From NCBI GenBank assembly GCA_016508695.1, contig VNKQ01000002.1:682001-746000 (forward strand): 64,000 nucleotides of DNA, read 5' to 3'. Every line of letters starts with the position of its first letter. Position 1 is the stretch's first letter. Shown here in pieces: positions 44,763 through 58,471 of the stretch. The notes below the pieces were generated by a model that had not been told where the DNA came from, searched no databases, and saw only the letters and a list, made by a program, of their open reading frames with translations. This DNA comes from Hyphodiscus hymeniophilus. Lineage: Eukaryota > Ascomycota > Leotiomycetes > Helotiales > Hyphodiscaceae. A program made the position numbers and the translations under genes.

Positions 44763-47700
44763 TGCAGATGCGAATGTACGAAAGGGTATGTTCTGGTTAC
44801 GCGCAACGGACAACGCTCCTCCCGTCTCCCACCAATGTAAGGATTCGCGATGCCGTTTTTGCTAGTAGATGGAAATCCTGATCGAAAATGGATTCTTCAA
44901 ATATTCGAGGATCCTTTGTGTGTAGGACGTCGCAGTATGGGGAATGGACGGTAAGGTGTGACGTTTATTGCGGCGTCTCCGCTTGAGGAGTTTCCCACAC
45001 AATGTTATTGCAAGGAGTTGAAGCGGTAGATATGAGATGAAGATGTAAAACTCGATCCGAACTGCCGGAAGCTTTCGCAGGAGTCTGGACTATTGTCGCA
45101 GAACCACTAAAATCAAGCGTGGTTCGACGGAACCGCAAGACGATGTAGAAGAGAGAGTGGTGATGGACGGGGCAAAGAGAAGAAGAGCGTGCCTTTCTGA
45201 CAGAAACAAGAGCCCACCTTCAATCAACTCCCCCAACCCACCGCTAATCACCAGCTTCCTTCCGCACTCCTCATCGACCTAAATCGCGTGTGAATCCTTG
45301 TTGTAAAAGCGGGCCGGTGGCGTCTTGGTGTGATGGAGAAAAGCAGCTCTCGGCGGTAAGGGGTTAAGCCGCTTGGAGTATAATAAAACTAGGTGGCCAG
45401 GTACATTCTCCGTAATCAACAGCACTCGCGTATTTAAATTTAAACTTCACGGTTTCTTTGGACCCTTTGGACCACATCCGCTCCCATGCCCCCTTCTCTC
45501 TTGCACGCTAATGCAGCGAATTCGATCATTCATGGGAACCGAAGCATACAGTAGTAGGCGCCGAGTTTGTCCCGCGGAACAAGTTTTCCACCATTTGTCC
45601 AATCAGCTGGAGCATAAGTCTAGTCTAGTTGTCTCCGAGCACTTGTTGAACCGGTAAAATAGCAACAGCGGTCTGGGTCTTGAACTCTGAGGATGGTATT
45701 TTCGGGAAGCTCCAAAAAGGGGGTATCGTGGCCCCAGCAAACCTGGGCTACGGGCCGTAGGAAGGCGACTTGTGGGGGTCCTGGGATTTTGCAGACGGTC
45801 AGCGCAAACGGTGGTTGGGCTAAGGAGTCGACTGTTTACGATGCTTGATCCTCGAATGCACATGGGGTTCGTGGTTGTGATGGCACAAGATCAGAGGACA
45901 CGGCGTGCATGCGCCTTGATCTAGGCTGAAGGATACATAGATGTAGCGTAGAATATCAGGTAAGAAGAGATCTTCCCAGCTACCAAGTCTGAATCGCTCC
46001 TTGGTTGCAGAAGCCACCCGACCACCACGACAGGGCCCACAGAAACAATGTCAGAGTTTCCCCGTGTAGGAATAGCCCCAAGTCTGTACGTACGGCGTAG
46101 TATGCAGCTCATCAAACTGCAGGGTCAGGGAAGGGGCAAGCATATATATTGCCTACCTCCGTAGGCGAGCTTACCAGCCCTCGGATGGCAGCGGTGCGTC
46201 CACCACAGTCCACTGCCACCAGACGCCGCCGCCATCTAATAATCCCAGCCCCTCCTCCCTGAGAACCCCCCTCCGAAAAGAGGTAGCATTAGGGCTCTGA
46301 TAGTGGCCCGTTGCTTGCAAGGGCAATTATGCCGGCATGCTGTCACTTTTTTAAACACGAGGAACAAATTTACACGCCCGCGAGCACGACTCAAGGGTTG
46401 CACAATTTGGCCTCATAATCTTGGGAAAAGCAGTTGAGATTCTAGGATGCTTCCATATCTTCGGAAGATCGCTGTGTCTAATGGAACACTAAGACATCAT
46501 TTCCCCGCGCAGATTTGGCGTGCTACATAGTGCTCGCCAGCTTCATGAACATCTTTATCAAAGCAATAATCATACACCACCAGGATACAACAAAATTCCT
46601 GAGGAATGATGCAAAACAAGCAATGTGCCAAGCACCTCGAGGCCTAGATGGCACATGTGGCATTCTCTGAATAGGAGTTCGTCCCCACTCTCCGCACCCC
46701 GTACACATAACCCCCAGCATCTCCAAGATCCTCGTCACTTCATACATCTCCTGTCCCCTATCAAATCTCTCTCGCCCATCGTCGGTTGTGGACAGCATGA
46801 CTACAGCTGCAGCGCATGCATTTAGACCCGGCAAGGTGCCTTTCTTGTGGAGGCTTGATCGGCGGTTTCCCACATCCTCACAACGCAATTGTGCCGGCTC
46901 TCAAGCCGCTTCGCTCCCCCGTCTTATGCCGCCGTTGGCCCTCGCTGATGTGCCCAAAGGCTGATTGTGCTTGCGCTTGACGGTCAGGTGCATATCGGGC
47001 CTCGTGGAACGGATGGATGTGATGCGACTGCATCTCAGGCGTCCCCCTAATCGATAAGAATTCTGGAGACTTTCAGCCACTGCCCTACTTCACCGCATCT
47101 GTGGGCAACGTGGCGCCGAGAGCGTGCGCTGTATTTGTTACGAAGGTAGATGTGTTGGACAAGGACCTGGTATCTGAAACTACTGCAGTTCCGTTTGTAC
47201 GTCCTTTCGGTCTGTGCCTCCTGAGATACCCAATAAGACATCAATTCTGTCGAGAATGTCAGCTCACGTGACTTGGAGTGTTCCGAGGACATCGACAACG
47301 ATTACAAGATTTACCTTCGATTATCTTTATATGTTGCTCTTGCCACGGTCAGAGAGCTTGAGTTTATCATACCATCGAAGAAGACGCATCAATCACGTAC
47401 CGGGTCTAGCTGCCCGAAATCTCCAACACGCCCCCACATATGCATCTCACACCACATAGAATGCTGCAGAGGTGCATGGCCCTCTCTCCGGACGATCGAC
47501 CTCAAGCAGTTTCCACCCACTCACATTACTCAGATTAGCAGCCTTCAACTCATCAGCCCCAATAACTAAAGATCACGTGCTATTCAAAAAACAAAGCTCA
47601 CGACGGCGTGCAACCTCGTGAGGACATTTTCATGCGGTGACGAAGATCTACGGAGTGACAATCCTCAAACTGACTCGGCGAATTCGATAACAAAAGCAAT

Positions 47701-49103
47701 CATGTCATCCCCAAAAACCCCATGGTGCCCAGTCCAAAACCACAGGCGAAGCCCTTTAGTAACGCCCCCCTCCCCCCAGCTCCGCCCCACGGGAACCGTC
47801 ACTCGGAAGCTCTCATGCATTCCCGGCTGGGATAAAAGGGGCGTCAAGGCGCACGCTGCTTATGTACTTACTCGAGTACTGTACAGACACGCACCAGCCA
47901 CCTGCCTGTCTACTAGGTACTGTTTCGTTTGCCGGCGACTTCAGCAGCCTTCGGTGGTACTCGTAGTAATAACTTAATAAGGAAGCGCGAGACTGTACCC
48001 ATTCGTATTTAAGCAAAGACAAAGCGCAGTCCGTCAAGTGAACGTATCAAACATGGTCTATCTAGCCCGTGGAAGTGGGGGCAGGAATTGCGTACAAGAT
48101 TTCACGGGTGGTGGCTGCGCGAGTAAGGTACGTACGTACTTGTAAAGAAAAGCTACGGGAGCGTCAATCGCATTTCTCCCCTCCCCAATTAATGCGCCAT
48201 CTGCTCGATCGTCCCAGAAACAGATCGGCATCGAGGCTTTCCATCTTCCCTCCCTGTCGGCGCTTCTATAGATTGCCCGGGTGGTTGGGAAACAAGAAAC
48301 ATCTGGAAATTCCCATTCCTCTTCTTCTTCTCCTTCTTCTGCACGGAAGAACATCTCTGCGAGGCAGGGGGGATACTCGATAGATCACAGTCATCGCAAC
48401 TCGCAAGTCATGTCAGGGTCCAGTTAAGTCACAGCAGACGCCCGAAGTCCCCGACCTTTCTTTGTCAGGGACCATACCTAGGGAAAGCCAACGAGTTCAT
48501 CGCAAAGAAGTATGAAACCTCGCCCCGTAGCACAGGCTCGTACCGGGAATAAGTCACAGGGGGCCCGAAGGATAGAATGGAACGATTTCTGCTGGGGCTG
48601 AAAGCGGAATGTCGAATATGACGCTCGGCACGTGACTTGGGAGAGTTGTTGAAATGTACCATGCAGCTATGTAACGGCGTTTCTTTGTTTGAAATGTACA
48701 TCGCGGCCTACCAGAACCCTAGTCGCTTAACGCGTCTGGGTGATTGGGATATTTCTGGTGGGGTCAAACTGCACTTGTAGCAGAGTTTGTTGTGGTATCT
48801 GTGAACGTACAGTACTCCAGGAGCTTTGAGCTCGTTGCGATAGGGGTAGAAGATCGGTGAGAAGATCTAGTACTGGTGATGTTGTTGATAAGAAGACCTT
48901 CAGACTACATGTTCCTGCATTTCATAATCGCTTGTTTCTGTGTAACGCATCCTCCAAGGCACAGGTATGGGTATCATATCGTAATTGAAGTGAACATTAC
49001 ACGCTCATATGCATCATATCACACCAAGCCTCAGATAGCTGCGCTAACGCCGGCCAAGATACAAGTTTCCGAGACAACTCCAGCTCTGTCCTCATGCGTC
49101 CCC
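44763..49103. other. 4.3 kb region without a convincing gene, upstream of cyc8
   Basis: This holds the promoter and probably a long 5' leader of cyc8, and the 3' flank of the TMEM115-like gene. Candidate frames (for example 46523-46888 minus, 48058-48354 minus) lack ATG starts or family resemblance. There are three CACGTG boxes at 47265-47270, 47574-47579 and 48629-48634. No tRNA or repeat recognised. Confidence 0.45.
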
Positions 49104-50221
49104 TCAACTCTTCTCTTCCTCCCTCTCAGGCACATAGTTCGTCTCGCCTAACATAGCGGGCTGGCTAGGCTGCGGTTGGAGCTGCACACTTGGCCCAGCA
49201 GATGCCGGAGGTGGAGGTTGTGGTTTCGTACCAACAGTAGTAGTAGCAGCATGCAATCTCTGATCCAGTGCCTTTAGCGCCAGCGCTCTCCTCCGTTCTG
49301 CTTCAGCCCTTGCACCTCCTGGAGCCCCTGCACTCCTCTGCATGAAGGTTTCTCCTCGTGACGCTGACGCGTCTGCTTGAGAGAACGGCGTACATATTCT
49401 CAAGGACACCAGAATGGTGTAGACTTGGTTTGAAAAGGCTGCGATGAATGGCTTGACGAGATCAGGGAAGAACTCGGCGAATGCGAAGGTCTCGCTGGCA
49501 TCGCCGCGGAGCGAGGATGACTGATTAGTCTCGAGGTCAGGGAACGCTCTCTTGTAGAATCGAAGATATGTCCAGCTTGCTAGAAACCCGGTCGCCACGA
49601 GCAGGAAGGATGCAAAACTCAGAACTGGTGTTAGGGACAAGGCAGAGACTCCAATAACGTGGAGTAGTGGAAATCGAGGGACTCGTAGGGAGACTATTCC
49701 GCGGAAGAGTGTGACTGTATGTGCGGGCACAAGTTGAGAGGATGCGACAAGGAAGGATATCTGGAGAGGAATGGTGCCATTGATAGAGGCGAGCCTTGAG
49801 AGGTCAGTCAACAAGCTTTGATTTGTCGCAGAAGCATAACTCACGTCCACTTCATATCCCCCGTGACAGCAAACAAGACAACCAAAGTGGCAAAGGTCAA
49901 AATATTGGGTGCAAGAGAAGCAACGAGTAAGAACTTCCCAAACTCCTTGGAAGTCCATGATCTTTCGAGATATCTTCCCCCGTAAAATATGGTCAGGCCC
50001 GCTATGCCCATTGTAAACACATTTTTCTCCAGGAGCGTAGTGGTGAGGAAGGTCCACGGGTATATGAGGGATAGTTGAGGGACGAGAGCCAGGTATGGCG
50101 CAACGACATCAGACTCCTCAGGCCATTGTCTATATCGAATGGCGGCGCTGAGCGAAGACTGTGAGATGAGGGCGATGAGCAGGATCCGAGTTATGGGAGG
50201 GATGTTCAAGCGAGGAGGCAT
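49104..50221 (-). CDS. TMEM115-like (DUF1751) Golgi multi-pass membrane protein
   Basis: Rhomboid-related Golgi membrane protein implicated in retrograde transport and glycosylation in animals. Two exons (50221-49845, 49794-49104) give 355 aa starting MPPRLNIPPITRILLIALIS. About six membrane segments fill residues 10-215, with the family-typical YPWTFLTTTLLEKNVFTMGI, GLTIFYGGRYLERSWTSKEF and the second-half TGFLASWTYLRFYKRA. The C-terminal third is cytosolic, with Arg/Ala-rich RAEAERRRALALKALDQRL followed by a Pro/Gln-rich tail. The catalytic Ser/His of active rhomboids are not expected in this family and I do not see them. A CACGTG box lies about 140 nt upstream. Confidence 0.85.
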
Positions 50222-51581
50222 TGTGGAGGAGGGGGGTGCAAGATGTTGCGGGCAAATAAGGTACAACTCGTGGATGCTGTTCTCCTTCACTGAAGTATTG
50301 AAGTTGACACGGAGAGGTTCGAGGCCGATGTCCGGAGAGCGAAAACGACCAAGAATGAAGATCACGTGGGTGCTCCTAATAAAAAATAAGGTTTTGCGCT
50401 CGGCACCATGACTGGTGAAAGTATGCCTGCCGTTCCCCATGCTCGAGGCTGCATCGAGCATCTTTCTTCATCATCCTCCGTCCCCACCTAGAAGAGCATC
50501 GTAACAGACCACAGACCGCGTCCCTCATGTCAACGGGGATATCGCGCGCATACGACGATACCCTACACTGCCTTACATTGCCATCGATCATACCGTTGCG
50601 ACTCCATACTACGCCTACCACAGGCAGCCTCCATATGCGCTCCAGAACGTACTGTATGTGGTGCTACTGTGCCGACACAACACTTTTCACCTACATGGTT
50701 GACCCTGTCGCCTTGGCTTTCCCCTTCTACCCCTTTCCGTTGGGCCTTTGCTCTCACCACCTCAGGCTCACACGGTCGCACCCTTTACATCACATCACAG
50801 TTCACCACACCCGGGCATACATACGGAGGGTAACCCCCATCTCGACGCCTTTATCTTCGTACAGTAGCAGAGGTTTAGTGTATCCGGGCTCCAAGCATCC
50901 TCCTCTCCCCAAGGCAAGGCCAGCCCAGCCCCAGTGCACAACACCACCCAGTCAAAGCAGCGGGGGTCCCCAAAGCGGTCTCGAGTGTTTCACAGTCTAT
51001 TCGCGCCGAGCGTCTCCTCGATTCGCTGCAAAGCCCTACGCCGATCTCCAAAGGAGATTGATCCATCCCACCGGCTGTTATTGACCTTACAGTAACCCAT
51101 CCAGTCTAGCATCCCAACCCTGGCTTGCCCCCCCCAAGGGCCAAGTGCCTTGCGACGGAGCAAAAACAAATCCCTGCAGCGTCCTTTGCGGCCACCCACC
51201 AGCCCAGCAAGCCACCCACCTCGTCTTGTCTTGCGGCAGCCCAGCATCCCAGCATTGCAGCAATCAGCATCGAGCAGCCGCTCGCTCCACACAATCTAGC
51301 CTACCCTACCGTACTTTCCACCCTCGGGGTCACAGGTGCTGGTCGTCGTTCGTGGTCGTGGGTCGTGGTCGTTTGGCGGTAGCGGCAGCGGTACCTTAGG
51401 CACTGGTCTTCGATCTCTTCTCTCATTCTTCATCTCAAAATCCTAACAACCCACAATCCCACAACCAAACACCCTTCAAACACCCTCCCACAAGACCCCA
51501 TCCCTTTCAACCCTTCCAGCCAGCTCTTCTCTTCCTCCGCCCTTGTTTGCACCCGCCCTGTGCCTCCTCCTGCTCGCTGCC
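50222..51581. promoter_or_regulatory. 1.4 kb divergent promoter region between TMEM115-like gene and sif2
   Basis: Both genes start outward from here. The last 180 nt before the sif2 start are strongly C/T/A-rich with few G, typical of a fungal 5' leader. Frames in the C-rich part (50527-51084, 51125-51399) are low complexity and not convincing. Confidence 0.45.
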
Positions 51582-53699
51582 ATGGCGAAGGAAGCCTTGG
51601 ATTCCGACAGGGTCAACTACCTGATCTGGAGGTACGTGTTTCTCGTGATCCCGCCCACCTGATTTTTTCTCCCCCGTCAGGTACAAACAGGATCAAAGTA
51701 CACGACCATCTGGGCTTTGTTCGCTAACTCTCAATTGTTGCTCCACAGATATTTATTGGAATCAGGTCAGTCCGCAGCGCCTACGATGTCGACAGTCTAT
51801 TTGGAGAAGCTGACTTGGACCGACCTTCTAGATTATCGAGAGACGGCCATCCGACTGCAGAAGGAGTGGAACCTTGAAAACCCGCAACACCTGCCATTTG
51901 CACCCCATGTCACAAATCATGCACTAGTCTCGGTTTTAAACAAAGGCCTTCTGTACAACGCGTGCGAGAGAGAATCCGCGAGAGTACGTATCAATCATCT
52001 CACCATTAAGCTGACTTGTAACCCCATCAGCTCGAAACTGACGCTCTCCTTAGACAACGCGTGATGTCGTGGGGCCGGTGTCTGGCTTTTTCGGACCATT
52101 GGCCCATCCCCGGCCTGCAGTTGACGAGGATGATTTCGAAAATGTCCGGAAGCGTCAAATAGATGACGACCAAAATCAACCCCAGAATGGTCCCTCTGGC
52201 AAACGCCCTCGATTAAGCAATGGCTACGAAAATGGCTTCGACTCTACTCCCAAATCCCCTCTAATGGAAATGGACGTCGATGAGGATCAGAATGGTGATG
52301 GTAACGCCTATCCGTCTCCAGAGCAGGTTCCATCCCCGGCAATGGTCACCAGCGGCCCCGAAACAGGGACCCAAATCGATAAGACAACCGAACTTGCCTC
52401 TGAGACCACATTTCTAGACATCTCGGATGACTCCTCGACCAAAAATGCTGTCCTCTTACAGTGCGATTTCAATCCAAAAAATCCCACAATCTTGGCTGTT
52501 GCGGGTACCGATGCGCTAGCACGGATGTGGACTCTCTCACGCATGACTGCGGCGCCCGACTTAAGTTCGAGTGGCATGGAAACCGATGAACCCTCGCCCC
52601 AACGTCCGCCTTACCTGAGTTTGTTGGACGAAGGTGCCCCTTCTACTACCAACGTCACGAGTCTTTCTTGGACATCAGACGGAAAGCTCATCGCAGTCGC
52701 TAGCGAGCCAATCGACGATACCACCGCCAAGGTCGACATTTGGACCCTGGAAGGCACACCAATTTCCTCCTTCAGCGGCTTGGAGGCATCCGTGATTTCC
52801 CTGCAATGGAATCCATCAAATACACTTCTCCTTGTTCTCTCACCCATATCGATCACAGCAGGCGTTCTTATTACCGTGTGGCTGCCAACGACACAGGAGA
52901 GCAGGCAGTACTCCTTGCCTGGACTTAATGGAAGCGAGCAAGAGGTTCAGGCAGTCTGGACGAGCAATGAGGAGTTCGTTCTTTGTGGGGGCGACATTTT
53001 GCAAGCTTTCTACTGCAGCGAGGAAGCAATTTCACCGTTGCGGAAGTACGAAACTCGGGAAGGTCACGCGTTGTCTAAGGTTGCTTACGATACTCGTTCT
53101 CAACTGCTTGCTACAGCAAGTGACACGGGCATGATTGATGTTTGTATTCCCAACAGCTTCATCTATTACCGTCTAACAAATTTACAGATCTGGGACCAAC
53201 AAGGCCACGGTCGTTCATTCAATGCGCACCAAGGATTGATTACGGCCCTCGTGTGGCAACCTTACCAAGGTTCCACTCCTTTGAGCGACAATGATGAGCG
53301 GCTTTTAGCATCATCGGGTGAAGATTATGCGATCAGCATCTGGAACGCTCGTTCGCCAGCCAAGCCCAAGTCATCCATGACTATGAGTTCCGCAGTCATT
53401 GGTTTGGCTTTCACACCCGACGGTGCCTTCATCGCGGGAGCCACGATTGACAAGATCTGGATTTGGAAGGTCGATGATGTTCATATGCCACGAGCGACCT
53501 GGGTACGAGGAACGGAGGCTGGATGGCAGACCCCTCGATCCCACGATTCCGCCGCAGACGAAGACCAGCATTGCTTATGTTGGGATGCTGATGGGCAGAA
53601 GCTTGCGTATGGTGTCAACAGTCAGGTACGTACAACACTCGAGATTTGCTTACAAAGGCTGACTCCTGGTAGCTCGCTGTGATAAACTTCCGGCGGTGA
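51582..53699 (+). CDS. sif2: LisH/WD40 corepressor Sif2/TBL1
   Basis: WD40 subunit of the Set3/NCoR-type histone deacetylase complex. Exons 51582-51631, 51749-51983, 52054-53139, 53188-53625 and 53673-53699 give 611 aa. The N-terminal LisH motif is split by intron 1 (VNYLIWR-YLLESGQSAA). A linker with a nuclear-localisation-like GKRPRL and an acidic MDVDEDQNGDG stretch leads to a C-terminal propeller of about eight WD units, such as VLLQCDFNPKNPTILAVAGT, VTSLSWTSDGKLIAVAS, VISLQWNPSNTLLLVLS, LASSGEDYAISIWNA and VIGLAFTPDGAFIAGATIDK. The 48 nt intron at 53140-53187 has no stop in frame, so it is easily missed; removing it gives TGMIDIWDQQGHG. The last exon codes for only LAVINFRR. Confidence 0.9.
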
Positions 53700-54919
53700 T
53701 TCGAGGTTCGCTTTGTCGATGTTTAGCTATAATATTCGGGACCCTGGTAGAGAAGCGATGGCCTACAGTGCATGTACGATTCCATCCTATGACAAGCGAG
53801 GGCTGTCATTGAGAGAGGCCTAGAAGAAGCTGTCAGGAACATAATCTCGTTTAGAGGTGTGTCTGCGAACCTCAACAGGAGGTATGAACCCCTACACTTG
53901 GTGCCAAGGTATCCAAGTTGGCGTATATGGAGGCCAGCGCCGTCGGATAGGAGGCAGAGTTACTATGTGACTTACGATTTGGTCAGACTCAAACTCAATC
54001 TTCCGACGAGCCTCCGTGTCAAAATAGGAGGTAATTACCGCCACGGCATGAATGTATAATAGAAGAAGAATGGTCGGGAGTCCGGAATTTCACTGTACTG
54101 TAACGACACATGTCGACGAGGAACTAGCAGAGATACTTTGAATCGAACTGAGGTTCTGATATTTTTCGTTCCAATTTTGCACACAACAAACTTGATTCAG
54201 ACGGCCACATGACTATCTCCCTAGCTACACAAATGAGCGGGGGCGTTCAGAAACTCCCGAGTCCGGCCGGCTTTTACCTAGTAATATTTCCACGTATTTC
54301 AGAGGAAAGTCCTGAAAGCGGCATGAACTCTGAGCTTCATTGACGAGTCCATGGAGACCTTCACCCAGCATAGGACGATTCTCGCAAAGCAACGATCGGT
54401 GGAAGAAGGAGGGCTGACGAATCGAAAATCGGAAGGATCAAAGACGCAAGCGTTGCACACTTGAGGAATAGTATACGGAGTGGTGTGCATTGTATCGATG
54501 GGAAGAAAGAACTGTGTGAGTCGTTCGTTAGGAATTAGATTCCTTGAGTGATGCTTAACGTCCGCCCCATCGAATCAAGAAAAGCCATACTCCTCGCCGT
54601 CAAGATACTGTGTTTTAATGGACTGTCAAATCTGGTGTTGGTGGTTAGGGTCCTCATTCACCGCAAGTATGTGTCGGCAAGCGATTTCAAGATTTGCTGT
54701 CGATCAACGGAGCACATAATTCAAGGAGAAAGAAGATAATTTCGCTCAAACCACGCTTATATGTTATGTATCTATCTAGACTGCTGTTCATAACAAGTGA
54801 TGTAGTAAGTAGGATCCATCTCCGCCCACCATGCCTCACAATGCCGATCAGACATGTCGATACCATATGTAATCATACACACGATCCTTCAGTACCCTTG
54901 CCATGCCAGAATTGACAGC
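53700..54919. other. 1.2 kb convergent intergenic region
   Basis: 3' flanks of sif2 and rfc1. Short open frames without family resemblance; nothing else seen. Confidence 0.45.
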
Positions 54920-57900
54920 TTATTTCTTGCCCTTCCCCTTAGCAGCAGCTTTACCTTTACCCTTCTTAGTCTTAACATCCTCTTCGGAATCGTCATTATC
55001 ATTCATATCATCTCCTTCCTTCACCCCTTTCTTCGCAGCTCCCTTCTTGCCCGCAGCGGCTTTCTTGGCCTTTGGCTGCTTAATATACTTGTCTTTCTTG
55101 AGATCAGCTTCATCATCATCATCTCCCGGCTTCACCTCAGCCACTTCCTCTTCAACATCTTCTTCCTCGAATGCCTCCTCGAGATCTGGCTTTGTGGTTG
55201 TCGATTTGGTTGGAGCGAAGATATTGCTGGCTTTCATGAATGGCATGGGATGTGAGTCTTGGTTGTATCTATAGATGTCAGCGATGCACTTCATGGGTAG
55301 TGGTGGTGGACCTCACTGTCTGGTAAAAGCAGCTTTGGTTTGCGACTCCAACTTCACGCCTTCCATATCCTGCGGCCCAAGTCCAAGCTCCAAGATGAAG
55401 TCGTAGTCCTCTTTTGTCAAGTAATAGCTGTCCATGAGCTCAATCACTTCATCGACACATGACTTGCCTTCGTCCTCCATTCTCTTGATCAACATCGTCC
55501 AAAGCACAGGAAGATACTGTTGTCGAATCTCATGGCGATCGCCAGACGTTCTAAGACGCATGTGTGATTGAATCTCCTTCACGTATCTGGTGAGCTTGCC
55601 AGCCTTGCTGTTCTGACCAAGCCATGTAGTGAACTCTGTCTTACCAGTGACCAAGCCAGATACGAAGCTGGCAGGCCTCACTGCGCTGAAAACTGCGTGG
55701 ACGGGCATTAGACTCCATTGTTGTTGTGAGCCATGGATCATTCGGTCAACCAGGTCTCCATCGCTGATACTCTCGGCTGCTCTATCTGCCAGCTGTAATG
55801 CTTTGAGCTTTTGCTCTCGTTCAGAGCCCGAGTTGTTGACAAGAATGGGTTTCGTCCTCAAATAGTTTTCCTGGATCATCAGGTAGCTGAACTCATGATC
55901 GTTGAAATAGAGCTCGATCTTATCGTTAAGTGTAGACTTGCTGCTGGGAGCGAACATCCCGCCACCAAGGAGCTTTTGACAGATGTCCCAAGGTTTCAAA
56001 ACTACATGTTTCTCCCATGCTTTGGACATGGCCTTGCCTTTGTCGAAGTCCATTGCATCTTGATCGAGCTTTGCTGTGGATATCATGTTGATTATTTGCC
56101 GAATGTCCTTGTTACTGCCTTCAATAAGAGCATCAATGACTGGCATTGGGAGCTTGAGGCCTTCTCTGTGGCAGATGGTGGCAATTCGAGAACGGACCTG
56201 ATCAACAGTCGGACGACGAAACGGAATATCCATCGTAATGAAATTGAACGGCTTCATCTTTTGCTGGCTTCGCTCGTTGCAAATCAAGATAAGAGGGATG
56301 TCGGTCTTCTTGCAGAGCTTTGCAAGCGCCCCGACACCTCCTCTGTCCCCAGCAGACATTCCGTCGACCTCGTCCATGATGAGGACAATCTTCTGTTTAG
56401 CGACATCTACCTGTTTGCCGTCTCCAGCAAAGTATCCGAGCAGAGATCTGTTGTTAAGAACCTCTCCCACGCCAGATTCAACCATCTTCTTGCTTCTTGC
56501 ATCGCTAGCGTTGTTCTCGAGAACGTCGTAGCCTGCAAGCTTTGCAGCGAGATGCGCAGCTGTCGTCTTTCCAATACCAGGTGGGCCATGGATGATGATA
56601 GCTCGATAGCCGCCAAGTCCATCTGCGCCTTTCTTTTGGAAGTCATACTTGTGGGCTTTCTGCCAACCGCTAAGCCATTTCTGAATCTTCTCGACTTGGC
56701 CTTTATTTCCACATATTTGGTTCATGCTCGTAGGTGCATACTTCGTAGTCCACAGTTGAGAGGTTGAAGGAGGAGGTCTACGAATAGGAGGAGGAGCCGC
56801 GGTGCCATTTAAAGCCGCGCGCTTTTGTGCTTCTTTTTCGGCAATTTCAGCTTCTTTAACCTTTCTTCGCTCTTCTGCCTCCATTTCTTCGGCTTCATTC
56901 TTGATCTTCTCCATGTCAGCCTTCTTCTTCTCGTTGTTCTTCTCGGCGGCTTTGCCATCTCCACCGTTGGCAGGAAACTTCCGAATGAGATCGAATAAAC
57001 CATCCTCGTTGATCGTCTTGATGTTCAACTTGTGTATTTTCTCGAGCTTGGAAGGGCCGGCATCTGATCCAAGGACGACAAAGGTAGTTTTACCACTCGG
57101 TCCAGACGTGACTTTGCCTCCATATCGCTTCACAAGTTCTTGACCCTCTTCCCTCGAGATGGTCTCTAACAAGCCCGTGAAAACGAAAGTCATCCCCGCC
57201 AGGCAATTGTCTGCGCCTACTGGTATTTCCTTAGACCCCGATCCAGGCGGAGGCCCGGCATTTCCTCCACCTTGACCGCCAGCTTTCCAATTGAATTTCA
57301 CATTCGGATCTTTAGGTGGTGGAGTTGGTGCTCGTACTGTAGGAATGCTGTCTATGAGTGCCTTTATTTCGTCACTCTCTTCAGCAGGGGCTTTCTTTGT
57401 AGGAGCCCGTTTCTTAGCAGGGGGTGGTTTCGCAGACACAGACTTGCTCTTCACTGACTTGATATGTGGCGTAAAGACTTCTTCCTCAGAATCAGATTCC
57501 AGTTCGACGGATTTCCGCTTCTTGCTCAACTTCGCTGGTCTGTCGATTACCATAGCATCATCGTCGTCGTCTTCAACCATGACGAATGATTTACTGCTAC
57601 TGAGGTCCCTCATCTCAACATCCTGGCTCTTCTTCGCCACTGAAGGTTTTCCCTTCGTGGTAACTTTCTTTGGTCGAGGCACCAGCTCAACATCGCTATC
57701 AATCTCCGCATAGTCATCGTCTTTCCGTCTGCCGCCTGTCTTGACATCTGCGGCGAAAATATCGTCTCCACCGTCCTCATCATCGTCCAAGAAAGCCAAA
57801 TCGTCATCATCTTTATCCTCTTTGTAAGAGGCAGCCTTCTTCTTGCGAGCGGAAGAGCGTCCATTCACTTCTGCTGGGGCAGCTTTAGACTTTGTTGGAG

Positions 57901-58471
57901 TCGATTTCGTAGGTTTGGACTTGCTGGTCGAAGCAAAATAATCCGTCGTGGTAGTTTCCTTACCTTTCGGCGACTCGTTCTTTCTGGGTATGTGTCAGTA
58001 GTAAAATGACGTATGAGGAGACGAAGCATACATTTGCTTCTTCGCCGGCTTGGGAGTTGCATTTTTGGTTCTGAGGAGCTTTAGCAGATACATATCCTGC
58101 AGTGATAGCAGACTTACGGTGGACCAGGCTCATCGTCGTCACTATCCTCGACAACTTTGCGACTCTCTAAATACTTTCAGCAGCCGTACATTTTGGAAAG
58201 TGGGGTTTACTCACTGCCTCGCTTCTTCTTTGAATCATCTTCCTTCTTGATGATCTGATCCTTCTCACGGATAGGCGTAGGTGCTCCACCACCGAAGAAA
58301 TTGCGGACTAGAGGGAATTATGGGTAAGCATTGATTCTTCTCGAGTATTGGGTCGCTTGGGAAAGCTTGATTGCCAGAGTGATGCATTTAAAGATATGCT
58401 GTGTCTCGAAGCTTTTGAACCAACCCAGAAGACGAGACATAACTCGAACCATACATACTGTCTGTAGGCAT
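54920..58471 (-). CDS. rfc1: replication factor C large subunit Rfc1
   Basis: Clamp-loader subunit that places PCNA on DNA. Six exons (58471-58459, 58307-58215, 58166-58118, 58070-58032, 57983-55317, 55268-54920) give 1069 aa. The first exon is just 13 nt and codes MPTD; splicing gives MPTDIRNFFGGG, a PCNA-binding (PIP-like) N-terminus. A long acidic/basic region follows, then a BRCT domain near 325-405 (CLAGMTFVFTGLLETISREE). Next comes the AAA+ core with Walker A HGPPGIGKTTAAH near 530 and Walker B VLIMDEVDGM near 600, and the C-terminal RFC1 domain. The tail is a Lys/Ala/Glu-rich nuclear stretch. The lower-numbered exons are small and easily mis-predicted. Confidence 0.95.

Noticed and set aside
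46523..46888. 121-codon minus-strand frame in the gap upstream of cyc8
   Set aside because: The first codon is TTG, composition is mixed Arg/Cys/Trp-rich, and no family or splice context supports it.
50527..51399. Several open frames of 70-185 codons before sif2
   Set aside because: They come from C-rich low-complexity leader DNA, are Pro/Ser/His-rich, and match no family.
55811..56767. 318-codon plus-strand frame
   Set aside because: Antisense shadow of the Rfc1 AAA+ region.
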